Source of the DNA: Embiotoca jacksoni
Taxonomy: Eukaryota > Chordata > Actinopteri > Embiotocidae
NCBI GenBank assembly: GCA_022577435.1
Contig: JAKOON010000002.1
Location: 4,864,501-4,928,500, forward strand
Length of the DNA: 64,000 bases
Direction of reading: 5' to 3'
Within the stretch, counting starts at the first letter, position 1. Each line of letters starts with the position of its first letter. The translations under genes were made by a program, and so were the position numbers. This document shows, one piece after another, positions 1 through 9,973 of this stretch. Below the pieces are notes generated by a model. It did no database searches. It was not told where the DNA came from and saw nothing but the letters and a program-made list of their open reading frames with translations.

Positions 1-832
1 GGTTTTCTTCACAAGGACAACAACAAAAATCACAGGTTCGGTAATAAAATACATTCATGTTGTCTTTTGACTTGACTCCTGACTTCCTGCGTGGCGGTTG
101 GAGACTTGCACCGTCTTTATAAGGACTTCACAGCCTTTATACTGTCTCGTGAGCTCTGTCACGTGACCGGTCTCAGTTGACTTGTGCTCTTTCTCATGTC
201 AAGGCGATGCCTGGCGTTACAATGACAAGCTGCCCTCTAGTGGACTGGCAGATGTATTACAAGCTTTGCCATGACACTGATTACTTGTACATTTACGTAT
301 TATTTATGGCAGTATGGAGTAGTGTTGGCTTTCTTAAATTGGACATCTCAGACCTTCTTATCACTTGTATTTTCAGATTTCTCCAAAACAACTAGTTTTT
401 GAGATAATGAATCCACAAAAAGAAGCAAAATTTTATAGCAGCAATAAAGCAAGCAAGGTAAGTACACATGAGAATCTTGGATATAACATGGACGCTAAAA
501 CCTGCAATAAATTGCATGTGTTTCAAAGTGTCAGCTTTGGAAGTGGAACTAGGAGCAGCAGTGTCACTCTGCCTTGCCTAAACTGTCACTGCATGTTAAT
601 GTCTTCACCACGATGGGCAAACATCATGCCATTGGCTTCACAAAAAAAAAAAAATCGCTTATTTTGGTTCTTTATGTAAAATCTGCTCTCTGTCCTCTTT
701 TCACTTTCCCTCAACCTTGTCAGGAAAAGACTGAACAACGTTTGGGCAAAAACTTCAAACGGCAAGGACAGCATCATAAAAATATAAAACCTCATTCTAA
801 AATTTGAATTTATCCAAGTGCCGCTGATGATT
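1..832. other. No gene recognised
   Basis: Only short AT-rich frames without domain features, signal peptides or splice context. A poly-A run lies near 641-653. Confidence 0.5.
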
Positions 833-947
833 TCTTTGACTTTGGTCCATTTTCAATTACATATGGGTTTACATTTGCAAATGATCACATTCTGTTTTTT
901 TTTTACATTTTCCACAGTGTCCCAACTTTTTTGGAAACGGGTTGTAA
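833..947 (+). mobile_element. Tc1-like transposon, 3' end fragment
   Basis: The stretch ends in a terminal motif (CCCAACTTTTTTGGAAACGG then GTTGTA) matching the 3' end of the Tc1 copies at 8612-9856 and 20920-21877. No transposase remains. Confidence 0.7.
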
Positions 948-2340
948 ATCCTCTCTAGGTGAACATTAAAATGTCCAGAAACTGGACGTTTGGAAGTCTT
1001 GGTTGACGTTTAAGGTGAGAAAGGATTCCTGAAATGAGACCCTTCGAGGCTAAATGTAATTTTCTTGTTCGTTGTATATATAAATGTATGATTCATTCAT
1101 TTTCTGCTTTACAATCAGATGCACCTGTGTAAATATGATCTCTTTCTGAAAGGATTTGGATACCTTTCGTTGTGAGTGTATATTTTATTGAAAATTTATA
1201 AATAAATGTACAATAGCTGCAAAATAAAGCAATGTGTTTTTTTCAGCAGTGTAGCGTGTCAAGGAGCACTGATGGGTGAGGGTGGGAAAGAAGCAGAACA
1301 CACTAACCTATAAAAATATACTGTATATGCAGTAAACTGCATGTTGACTGTTGTGGCCTGTTACATCAAGTGTTCCTGTAAGTGAGTCAGCAGTATACCA
1401 GGACCCTAAAAATTAAGCACATGCATGGAATTCAGCCATCATTAATTTTTTTATTATTTACAAGTGAGCTTCTACAGTGACATTTCAGAGGCCTACGTTA
1501 AAGTGGTGTAGTTTCACCAGAGGTCAGGCAGAGGAGGCCAGAGAGCTCAGAGAGCAGATAGGCCTTTCGAAGACAACGTGAACATTTGCCAAATCTGTAG
1601 ACTAAAGATGACAGATGTTCATTTTGTTTGACATATGCATTTGAATTCCCTACGTTCAAACGTTTAACTGACCCTCAGTGCACAAATTCAATTACTTACG
1701 ATCAACAGTTCCTTAAGGCAGATTAAAAGTTCAGTTTACCCAAATCACAAAACAACAACAGTTTCACTGACCTCTAGTGATATCTAGGAACACAGAGTTT
1801 CCTGCTGCCACTACAGTCCAGTAAAGGTGAGTGTCTTACTTAGGTTTGAATTATCTATTCACTATTTTCACTTTCATTGAGATGGTACTTGTGATTTTTT
1901 TTATTTTTTTTTTAAATTTTTTAAGGTGAACTGGTCTTTTAACCTGACAAATCTACAGTATTTAACAAAAAGAGAAATCTGAGTATGTTAGGCCTTAACA
2001 TGCAGATTTCCATGACAGATTTAACTTTACTGACATGTAAATATTAAACCTGAATGTGCAAAGACATACCTCAGTGCAGTTTTGCAAACTTTATCACATC
2101 TGTGAGTCTGGATGTCTGACTGTCTGATTTGTGTGATATGACGATAATCTCACATCAGCACGCTGAGAAGTCCGTTTATATGTAGTTTGTTATTTCTCCT
2201 TTCTCTTAAAATGTTTCAAAACATTCAGAAAAAAGTGACGAGTGTTCTCGTGGCACATCCAGTGATACGGTTTGACTTCCAGCTCTGGACATAGTTTGTC
2301 CTCCTCTTTTGTTTTTACTCGACTCAGATTGTGTTCAGAT
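948..2340. other. Region downstream of the hyaluronidase-like gene; possible 3' UTR
   Basis: The gene's 3' UTR must run into this stretch. A minus-strand AATAAA at 1455-1450 and another A-rich signal near 1190 are possible polyadenylation sites; neither can be chosen from sequence alone. No coding frame was recognised. Confidence 0.4.
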
Positions 2341-2344
2341 GCAA

Positions 2345-2405
2345 AGCAGCACACCTGCAACCAGCAGGGATTCAGTGTCTTGCTCAAGGGCACTTCAAAA
2401 GAGCT
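2345..2405 (-). repeat. SINE-like fragment in the presumed 3' UTR
   Basis: The segment TTCAGTGTCTTGCTCAAGG followed by CACTT matches the body of the SINE copies at 20624-20893 and 30912-31196, in sense orientation relative to the gene. Confidence 0.5.
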
Positions 2406-2460
2406 CGTACTCGCCGTTTGAGCGCAGACCTCCCAGGTGAAGGCTGAGTTCCCAACCGTT

Positions 2461-2633
2461 TTAAGGTTCCAGGCAGAAGCTTGCAGCCACCAGCAGCAAC
2501 AAAAAAGTCAAGTTGGGGGCGCTTGGTGGATCGGTCCCCCCGTCTGTAGGTATCTGAAGTGTTGGCGCTGGACTTACATTAACAGGAGAACTACTTCCTG
2601 CAAGCTCAGTCACAGAGGCACGTGTTGTTGTTG

Positions 2634-2664
<31 letters not shown>

Positions 2665-2895
2665 AGAAGCTGTCGTAGAAGCTCTTGTCGAAGCTCTTGT
2701 GGTCGCCACTACATCTCTAGTCTTTCCACGTACCACTACAGGTGCTCCGTCTTGGGGGGACTGCTGGTCTGAGACGTCCCCGTCTGCAGTCTTGTACCAC
2801 TGGCACTGGAAGTCTTTCTTCCAGATCTCAACTGGGTCTGGTTCGGTTGTTTTAGTGTCTGTTCCTGGCTGATCGGTGGCTTTTGCTGCCTCTGC
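2461..2895 (-). CDS. Hyaluronidase-like gene, last coding exon (residues 420-563, stalk and GPI tail)
   Basis: The exon begins after CTCTCAG and ends at TAA 2463-2461. Only one cysteine of the usual FxCxCY EGF end is left (Cys450; the next is Trp452). A low-complexity Thr/Ser/Pro stalk follows, containing five Pro then nine Thr encoded by a triplet microsatellite, then a hydrophobic tail LTFLLLLVAAS typical of GPI attachment signals. Low complexity makes length variation between individuals likely. Confidence 0.85.
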
Positions 2896-5800
2896 CTGAG
2901 AGGGAAGATAGAAAATGACGTTAACATTAGCAAACATAGTTCCATGTTTTTTTTTTTGTAGTTGTTGCATCAGGCTGTATCTAGTCTAAAGATTTCAAAG
3001 GAAACATCTAATTTTTCATAGTGTTTACAATACAATACAATACAATACAATACAATACAATATAATATTCAGTTTATATTGTTGGACTTTTAAGAGGGCT
3101 GAATATATAAAAAAAAGATTTACATGAAGTGATATGTAACACAGTGTTCCTGTGTTGTGTTCAGTGGTGGCGGATCAAACTCCATCAGCTCCTCCTCAGT
3201 TGCGTCTCAGCGTCTGTTTTTTTTCTCTCTGACTGTGTGAACACAGAAGATCCTCAGGCACCTGGACTCCCTGCTGTTTTTGTTCCAATTTTTTTTTTTT
3301 AATAAAGCACGCCTGGTTGTTTTTATCAGTCTTGCCTCATAATTAGTTTTTCTGTTTCCAACTTTCCAAACAGAGATCGTACAGTAAATTGGGAACTTGT
3401 GTCTTTTCACATGCCTTTCACCATGTCTACACAGACTATGGAAATCAACTGTTACGTAATAGAAATGAGGGAAGTCAAAGATGTAATTATAGCTATTGTT
3501 TGGGGAATTTTAATTTTTTTTAATAAATTGTACGAGCACACTAGTCTCCTACAAGTTTGTTGACCTTTCTGAAAATGGGATTTTACTGCAGTTTGTTGTT
3601 TGAATGCAGGAAGTTGAAGCTTGAAAGCTGATTTGATGGGGATGCTAGATCAATGACAGTGAAACTGGTTTATACCTGAACAAGGTTAAACCTCTGTCAA
3701 CATACTATATTCATGGCTCATTGTGGGAGTGGGCCTCAGGCATGTGTTGTGCACAGAATTAATGATAACTGAAATACAATGCATTAGCAGCTTTTATTAA
3801 TCCAGCACAAATAAATATTGAATTTTCTCACCTTGTCAGTCACCTTCTCTGCCCCTGTGGACGGGGGCGGGAGATGAAGGTAGGCAGAGCTGTCTGGATT
3901 TTGACGAACGCATCGACCCTTTCCCTGACAAAGGGAGGCTGAGCAGAGTCGAGTTGCCGTGGTTACATTGATGGAGTAAGGTCCCAGGACCTTACGGACG
4001 AACTCTGCCAGGTCCTGGCACTCTCTCTGGGAGAAAGACAGATGGACGGTTCAATGTTATCAGGAAGCAGGAGCAGCAGACTGATAGATACAGGAGACGT
4101 TATGGAAGTTTACTTCATAAAGTTAAAGGAGCAGTATTTAGGATTTAATGGTGTGGTGTTTTGAGGTTGCACATTGCAACCAACTGAACAACTGTTGCCC
4201 CACCCTCCCCTTACAAGCCTGTAGGAGAACCTACGTTGGCCACAAAGAAAGGCCCTCTGTAGAGCCAGTGTATTGTTTGTCCCGTCTGGGCTACTGTAGA
4301 AACATGGTGGTGCAAAATGGCCGGCTCCATTGAAGAGGACCGGCTCATTATTTAGATATGAGGGGTCCGTTGTAGCGTAACGAAAACACAATGATTCATG
4401 GTTTCAGGTGGTTATAAACTAATGAAAACATAGTATTAATATATGAATATTATATTCCATATCTGACAGTAGATCCACCTAAATCCTACACACTGGCCCT
4501 TCCAATTTATTTCTTTAACTGTGTTGCACTTTTTAAATAAAAAATGTGAATCGTGTTTATAAACTGAAGTTTGAGGGAAAAAAAAAATCATGTCGACAAA
4601 ATACCAGTGGCTGTACAGACATATTTGTAGGCGTATGCACTTTATTGAAATGTACAGTGTGTACCTCTGTCTTAGTCTCACTTCTCTCCCAGATGACAAC
4701 CCCCGCTGTTCCCATGGCAGCACTTTCTCCTATAGTGCTGACCAGGTCAGCCTGTAACGGAGAGAATATACAGTGAAATAAGCTAAGACACACAGCACAG
4801 TGCACACTCTTTCACACCTCTATGTCATATACAGTATACATACTGTATATTATTGTGTATGTGTACGAAGTCTCTCTTTATTTCACCCCACATCTGACAC
4901 CTTTGATAAGATTGTGGACTCATAGAAAAACACTGTTTCAACCTTTAATTATTCTACAAGTAAACATCTCAAACGGTAATCAAGTTTCAATCTATTTGCA
5001 GCGCACCTAGATTAAATACGAGACATATACAGTTATTGGTATCATGTTATATCTTACCTGTGATAGCAAAGTATTAGTTGAGGCATAGACACTCTTCACC
5101 AAAGGGAATACAGGAAGATCAAACTCTGCCCCGGTCAGAGATGATACTCGTAGTGCTTCTTTAATTTGATTGGCTAAATAAAGTTTGGCTCCAGAAGTCC
5201 CACTCTATAAAAAGGGGGAGAAATTGCACACAGTGTTACCCATAAAATTGGATGCTTAAACAGCAATAAACTTTCTTGCCTTTTACTTCATTGAGGCTTC
5301 GTTCGCTGCTTTCTTCTTGTTATAGGCAAGGTTTCAAGGTTTCTCTTCACTGAAGAGTTGAAACTGGATTGTCTTTGTCAAAAGCAGGAGGCTGTGAGGT
5401 ATGTTGGCTCGACTGTTCTGCATCTCTGGGCTCAGAGAAGGCGGTGTGCACTAACTTTGACAAGTTTTCAAACAGACATGGGGTTTTTCATTGTTGGTTT
5501 TGACTCTGGGAGTTGTCTGCCTACAGTCGTGTAGATGTCAGGTTTGTGACTCTCACTCCTACTCGCAGTTTTGTTTCTGCTCATTTCGAGCCAAGTTTCC
5601 GTACTGCTCAGGATGCAAGCTTAAAAACATATTTTCTTTGTTTTGGCCGATGAGGTTTTTTCCCCCTATAAAGATGATTGTCATACTTTAAGGTGAGGGT
5701 GGGTGTTGTAAAGATTTTTCACCTCACACCAATATGTGAAAAAAAATACCCACCTGCAGCTTCTCCAGGGTGAGGAGAGGGTAGAGGGCGGAGCATCGTT

Positions 5801-7468
5801 TCCATAGCCACAGAAGCTCGTCGTTAAGGGCCATCTCTGCAGGAGGGCACCGGCCGGTGTAATTGGCTAACATGGTTTGGGAGGGGTCGCCGTTGTAGCA
5901 GCTAGGGTAAGGGGAGACGCCCCATAATGCTTTGGGCCTGAACCTTTTGACCTCCCGCAGCGTCTCCATCATTACTGACTGGGCAGATGCCTCGAAGTCC
6001 ACCTGTGACAGGATGAGTAGATATTTCAGTCTATTAGGTTCTATTTTGTGATCTAAAAATGTTTAGTCTACATTAAAAGGCCAAATCATCCCACTAATGC
6101 AGTTAGGTCATGTAACAATATGAGAAGATGCAGTTTCTCCTGAGGTAGATTTTACTGATCTTCTGATCTTACTTAGCAAGAAAGTGATGTAAGCTATTTC
6201 CAAATATGACAAACTATTTCTTAGCTTCACCAGAAGAAAACAAGCTCAAGAAATACCCTGTGATTAATTTTATGAATAATTTCTAAATAAACCATAAATA
6301 TTTGATATACATGGTGTATATGCATTTGCTGTAATAGAACATTTGATCTGTTCCACACTTCTACTTTAGCATAAAGTGGTCCAGTCAACAACATTTGACT
6401 ATGCTGGCCTTCTTGCATAATTGATTGCCTTTTATGTTTATGAAATATGTTTCCAAATTGAGTAGTTGTTTTTGTTAGCACTGACGTCGTAGTGTTTGTG
6501 CTAACAAAGTCATGCAGTCGTTACATAAAGTCGTCAATGCTGAGTCGTTACATAAAACAAGGTAGTAAGTAGAGCTCTCGGGTTCAGCCTGCCTGTCACA
6601 ATGCATCTCTGTTTTCCCTCCTCATATTTCCTTCAAAGATACTCTCACTGAAATATTGCCAGCTTAATTACGATACCTTGGTGTGATGACCAAAAGTGAA
6701 GGAGACCCTCTTGGGGTCATAACTGATCAAATTACTCTTGCATTTCCCATCAAAGATTATCTCGAGAGAGAAAATTGGCATTTTGCATGCTCCCCCATCT
6801 ACTAGAAACTGCTCTCACCCTTGACCTCCTTTTCCCTTTACTTCCACCCTCTAACTTTTTACTCCCTTCTTTCCCTGAGCTTTCATTACCTGTGACCACT
6901 TCTCCACCTCCTCTGGGGTCCAGTTAGGAAAGAAAGCCTTCAGCAGCTTCCTCGATGCCTCCAGATACATTGCTTGCTTCTGTCGGTTCCTGGACCACTG
7001 GGGGACCCACTCTGACCAGCGCAGAACACCCAGTCCAAGGTACCTTGGGGCGGGTAAAGCTGCATCCAAGTCCTGCTGTGTCTTCTGGAGGTGGTTGTCC
7101 AAGCGAGTGTACTGTGGTAGCCCCCCATTGACCGGTGTGTCTTTGTCTATAAAATACGGGTAGTTGCCCAGCGTGTCTTCATAAAAGACGGCTACACGGC
7201 CCTCCCGTTCTATCCCGAACGATCTGGGATCTGGCCGGCCGGAGCAGGAAGAGTCAGGGATGCCCCAGAAGACAATAAAAGGCTGTCCAGACAAGAGAGG
7301 GGGGCGGGCTGGCTGGTCTGGACCGGCTGTACAGAACCCAGCGAAGGCAGCAAGCAAGAGGAAGAGAAGGACAGCTGATGAAAGAGGTGTGTGAGTCCTG
7401 AGATTGCGAAGTGTCAGTTTAAGTTCTAGCTGCCGGTGTGGATGCGACCGTGGCTCGGTCCACGCCAT
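2461..7468 (-). CDS. Hyaluronidase-family GPI-anchored protein, predicted non-catalytic (six coding exons)
   Basis: Exons 7468-6890, 6002-5754, 5204-5058, 4751-4665, 4026-3832 and 2895-2461 join in frame; every intron is phase 0 with GT-AG ends. The product has 563 residues. Residues about 30-49 form a signal peptide core. The GH56 hyaluronidase domain spans about 62-380, with family landmarks such as FYEDTLGNYP, the NYTGRCP segment, ESAAMGTAGVVIW and GPYSINVT. An EGF-like module follows (Cys382, 387, 393, 450), then a Thr/Ser/Pro stalk and a C-terminal hydrophobic run after SAPN typical of GPI signals. Conserved core cysteines are present (75 with 357; 228 with 245). Active hyaluronidases cut hyaluronan using an Asp and a Glu in a DWE motif; here that site reads RWS (150-152), and two catalytic tyrosines are Ser223 and Thr271. 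Trp346 of the active site remains. The protein is longer than the usual 435-510 residues because of the stalk. It is most like vertebrate HYAL/SPAM1 proteins, but the exact orthologue is not settled. A binding or decoy role is inference. Confidence 0.9.
2623..2664 (-). repeat. Coding triplet microsatellite, (CCA)5(ACA)9 on the minus strand
   Basis: On the plus strand it reads as nine TGT then five TGG triplets. It is read in frame as five Pro then nine Thr in the stalk of the hyaluronidase-like protein, so length changes stay in frame. Confidence 0.95.
3026..3061 (+). repeat. (TACAA)n microsatellite in the last intron
   Basis: About seven TACAA units within the intron between the last two coding exons. 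Confidence 0.9.
3832..4026 (-). CDS. Hyaluronidase-like gene, coding exon 5 (residues 355-419)
   Basis: The acceptor is CTCCCAG and the donor is AAG followed by GTGAGA. An alternative in-frame donor AAG/GTGACT lies 12 bases earlier. The exon starts with the conserved Cys357, continues with GPYSINVT, and opens the EGF-like module (LCSASLCQGKGRC). Confidence 0.88.
4132..4495. mobile_element. MITE-like element with terminal inverted repeats in the fourth intron
   Basis: The left end CAGTATTTAGGATTTA and the reverse complement of the right end (TAAATCCTACACACTG) agree at about 13 of 16 bases. It has no long frame. It sits between coding exons 4 and 5 of the hyaluronidase-like gene. The sequence is familiar as an abundant fish repeat, from memory. 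Confidence 0.65.
4665..4751 (-). CDS. Hyaluronidase-like gene, coding exon 4 (residues 326-354)
   Basis: This 87-base exon starts after TTACAG and ends at GAG before GTACAC. It matches the small exon of about 90 bases known in vertebrate hyaluronidase genes. The encoded block ESAAMGTAGVVIW is strongly family-like; its Trp346 corresponds to human HYAL1 Trp321. Confidence 0.9.
4828..4849. repeat. Perfect 10-bp inverted repeat with 2-bp centre
   Basis: TATACAGTAT, AC, ATACTGTATA inside the intron between coding exons 3 and 4. Confidence 0.9.
5058..5204 (-). CDS. Hyaluronidase-like gene, coding exon 3 (residues 277-325)
   Basis: The acceptor is TTTTTATAG and the donor is CAG followed by GTAAGA. 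The 49 residues carry the family pattern of an amphipathic helix (ANQIKEALRVS, with the conserved Arg) and a following strand (LPVFPLVKSVY). Confidence 0.88.
5754..6002 (-). CDS. Hyaluronidase-like gene, coding exon 2 (residues 194-276)
   Basis: The acceptor is TCACAG before GTG GAC TTC, and the donor is CAG followed by GTGGGT. It encodes the VDFEASA to SALYP part of the fold. Cys228 and Cys245 match the conserved internal disulfide. The position of the first catalytic tyrosine is Ser223 and that of the second is Thr271. Confidence 0.9.
6890..7468 (-). CDS. Hyaluronidase-like gene, coding exon 1 (residues 1-193)
   Basis: This exon encodes the signal peptide and the first half of the barrel. 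The upstream in-frame GTG at 7480 is not used as start; the first ATG in frame is 7468-7466. The donor is CAG followed by GTAATG at 6889. The altered catalytic motif RWSEW lies at 7021-7007. An N-glycosylation sequon NWT is at residue 182. Confidence 0.88.
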
Positions 7469-7492
7469 TGAAGCGGCCACCTCTCAGGCTTC

Positions 7493-7522
7493 TCACCCCT
7501 TCAGGCCCTCACAGCCGATCAT
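7493..7522 (-). other. Short upstream open reading frame in the hyaluronidase-like leader
   Basis: An ATG at 7522-7520 opens nine codons and stops at TGA 7495-7493, in frame with but 24 bases before the main ATG. A possible 3' splice site (T-rich run, then TTTTTAG) ends at 7527, so the leader exon may begin at 7526 and include this uORF. If transcribed it would probably lower translation of the main frame; this is inference. Confidence 0.4.
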
Positions 7523-7526
7523 GTTC

Positions 7527-8196
7527 CTAAAAACACACAGCAGAGGTCAAATCTTTATCAGTCTGTCATGTTATATGGTCACTTAACAAAGTTACCATCA
7601 AGTAGTGAGCACCAAGCAATGAATGGGTCAGCACTGTTGCCCTGTATTGATACTGATTTCATTTAACAGCAAGTGAGCAGTACATACAAATCACAACAAA
7701 ACATGTTTTTACTTTGCGCTAATTGGAGTCATTTTTGTAAGAAAACTCTCAATATAGTCTCTAAATATTCAGAATGATTTTTGTGGAACCTCCGGAGTAA
7801 CCACGATATTGTAGGTTTAAAGACAGAAGGCATCTTCTGCTTTTGGCTGTTATTTTTGTTTCCCTGTTGACTTATACTAAATTCTGCAATATCCCAGGAA
7901 AGGCATGCAAGAAAATGACTGCAAGCTAAAAAGCATGCAAAGCTACATTTGGGAAATTTTATTTGTGGAAAGAAATGCACAGTAGATGTTTTGTTAGAGC
8001 TCAACAATGTGTTTTGGAGAGTAACACTTAATGTAAAAGTAAGTTTGATTTGTTTACAAGGAGAGTCCACAGGGTCCCATTAGAGAAACACACCCAGCAT
8101 CCACCCACACAGTTTTATTCACTTATGCTGCCTCTTCTCAGGAAATCTTCTTTATTCTTCTGTTGCCCAATGCTTTACACTTGTGTGGGTGTGCAG

Positions 8197-8232
<36 letters not shown>

Positions 8233-8611
8233 TTTAAACTAAGTCTTCAGGGTCATTCATTGAATTATTTTTTTTTTTTCATATTGAAGAAAATACAGAG
8301 GGGCAAATGGGACAATAGACAACTAAATCATTTTCTATTGTATTATATTGACACATTACATAGAAAAAAAAAATCTCTGATTTTCCAGTTTCATATCAGG
8401 TCTGAACTGAGCACATGGAAAAATCTATGTTCTTATCTTAGACAAAGTAATTCTCCATATCATTATACTGTATCATCCTATATTCACATAGTTTCTTGCT
8501 AATACCGTATGTTAGCTGCCTACAGTTACTGCTGTCGCGAATTAGCCAGTTTCCAAAACTGAAGTACACATTTCTTGCTGTAAATCTAATGTAGCTCATC
8601 TTTTTGCGTTG
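7527..8611. other. Upstream region of the hyaluronidase-like gene; no other gene
   Basis: The promoter and any leader exon should lie here or further upstream, but no TATA box or CpG-rich stretch could be assigned. A run of 31 T lies at 8199-8229. Confidence 0.4.
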
Positions 8612-9856
8612 CATTGAATGCAATGATTTGCAAAACCTGTAGACCCATTTTGAAGCTATAACATAGACAACATATCAAATGTTGAAACTAAGAAATTGTA
8701 TTGTTTCATGAAAAATATGTGTACATTTTGAATTTGATGGCAGCAAAACATTTAAAAAAAAAGTTGGGACTGGGGCAACAAAAGAAAAGTTGTGTAATGC
8801 TAAAATAAACACCTGGTTGAACATCTTACAACTAATTAGGTTAACTGGCAACACGTCAGAAACGTGATTGGGTATATTGCTACACATCATATAAAAAGAT
8901 TCAGAGAATCTGGAGAAATCTCTGCATGCAAGGGAAAAGGCCAAAAATCAATATTGGATGGCCATAATCTTCAGGGCCCTCAGGTGGCAATGCATTAAAA
9001 TAGACAAAATTCTTTAGTGGAAATCACAGCATGGGCTCAGAAACACTTCTCAAAACCATTGTCTGTGAACACAGTTCATTGCTGCAACCATAAATGCAGG
9101 TTATAACTCCAGCATGCAAAGAAGAAATCATATATAAACATGATGCATAAACACTGCCACCTTCTCTGGGCCCGAGCTCATTCACTGAGGCAAAGTGGAA
9201 AACTGTCCAGGGATCTGCCAAATCAAAATTTGAAATTCTTTAAGGAAATAATGGACGCCGCATCCTCCAGGCTAAAGAGGAGAGGGACCACCCAGCTTGT
9301 TATCAGTGCACATTTCAGCTTCTTTGACGTATGGTATAGAATTGCTTTAGTATGCATGGCATAGGTAGCTTCTGGGAAGGCATCATTACTACTGGAAAAT
9401 ATACACAGGTTATGGAGAGGCACATGCTGCCACCTAGAAATCTTTTTCAGAGAACGCTTTGCTTATTTTTGCAAAACAATTTCAAACCGCATTCTGCACG
9501 TATTACAACAGCATGGCTAGTAGAAGAGTCCGGGTGCTATACTGGCCTGCCTGCAGTTCAGACCTGTCACCCACTGAAAACATTTGGCGCTTCATGACAT
9601 GAAAAATATGACAAAGGAGACTCAAGGTTTTTAGCAACTAAAATCCTATATCAGGCAAAACATTTTTCAAAACACGTTTTACTTTCAAAACTCTAGCAAC
9701 TGGTCTCCTCAGGTTTCCAAACGTTTACAGAGTAAATCTGGTACATTTTAAATTAATTATGGGTTGATATGATTTGGAAATCATAGAATTCTTTTTTTTT
9801 AATTTATTTTTTTACATTTTACACAACGTGCCAAGTGTTTTGGAAATGGAGTTGTA
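8612..9856 (+). mobile_element. Tc1-like transposon, near full length but inactivated
   Basis: It carries the element's 5' non-coding segment (ATGCAATGATTTGCAAA), the GATGGCAGCAAAACATTT leader, recognisable but frameshifted transposase, and a 3' end of ACACAACGTGCCAAG type followed by GTTGTA. Transposase pieces include LLWARAHS near 9161 and HSARITTAW near 9490. The catalytic Asp of the QQDN block is Asn at 9475-9477. The outermost 5' terminal repeat is diverged or missing. It is a fossil. Confidence 0.8.
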
Positions 9857-9911
9857 TTAGAACTGTTTTCACTAACATATGCAGAAGGCTGAGTGAAAAA
9901 TGAAGCACAGG

Positions 9912-9913
<2 letters not shown>

Positions 9914-9970
<57 letters not shown>
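9914..9970 (+). repeat. (AC)n microsatellite
   Basis: About 28 uninterrupted AC units just beyond the Tc1 copy. Confidence 0.98.

Positions 9971-9973
<3 letters not shown>

Noticed and set aside
7469..7480. Start of the hyaluronidase-like protein at the upstream GTG
   Set aside because: The GTG is not a likely eukaryotic start; the ATG four codons later is used instead.
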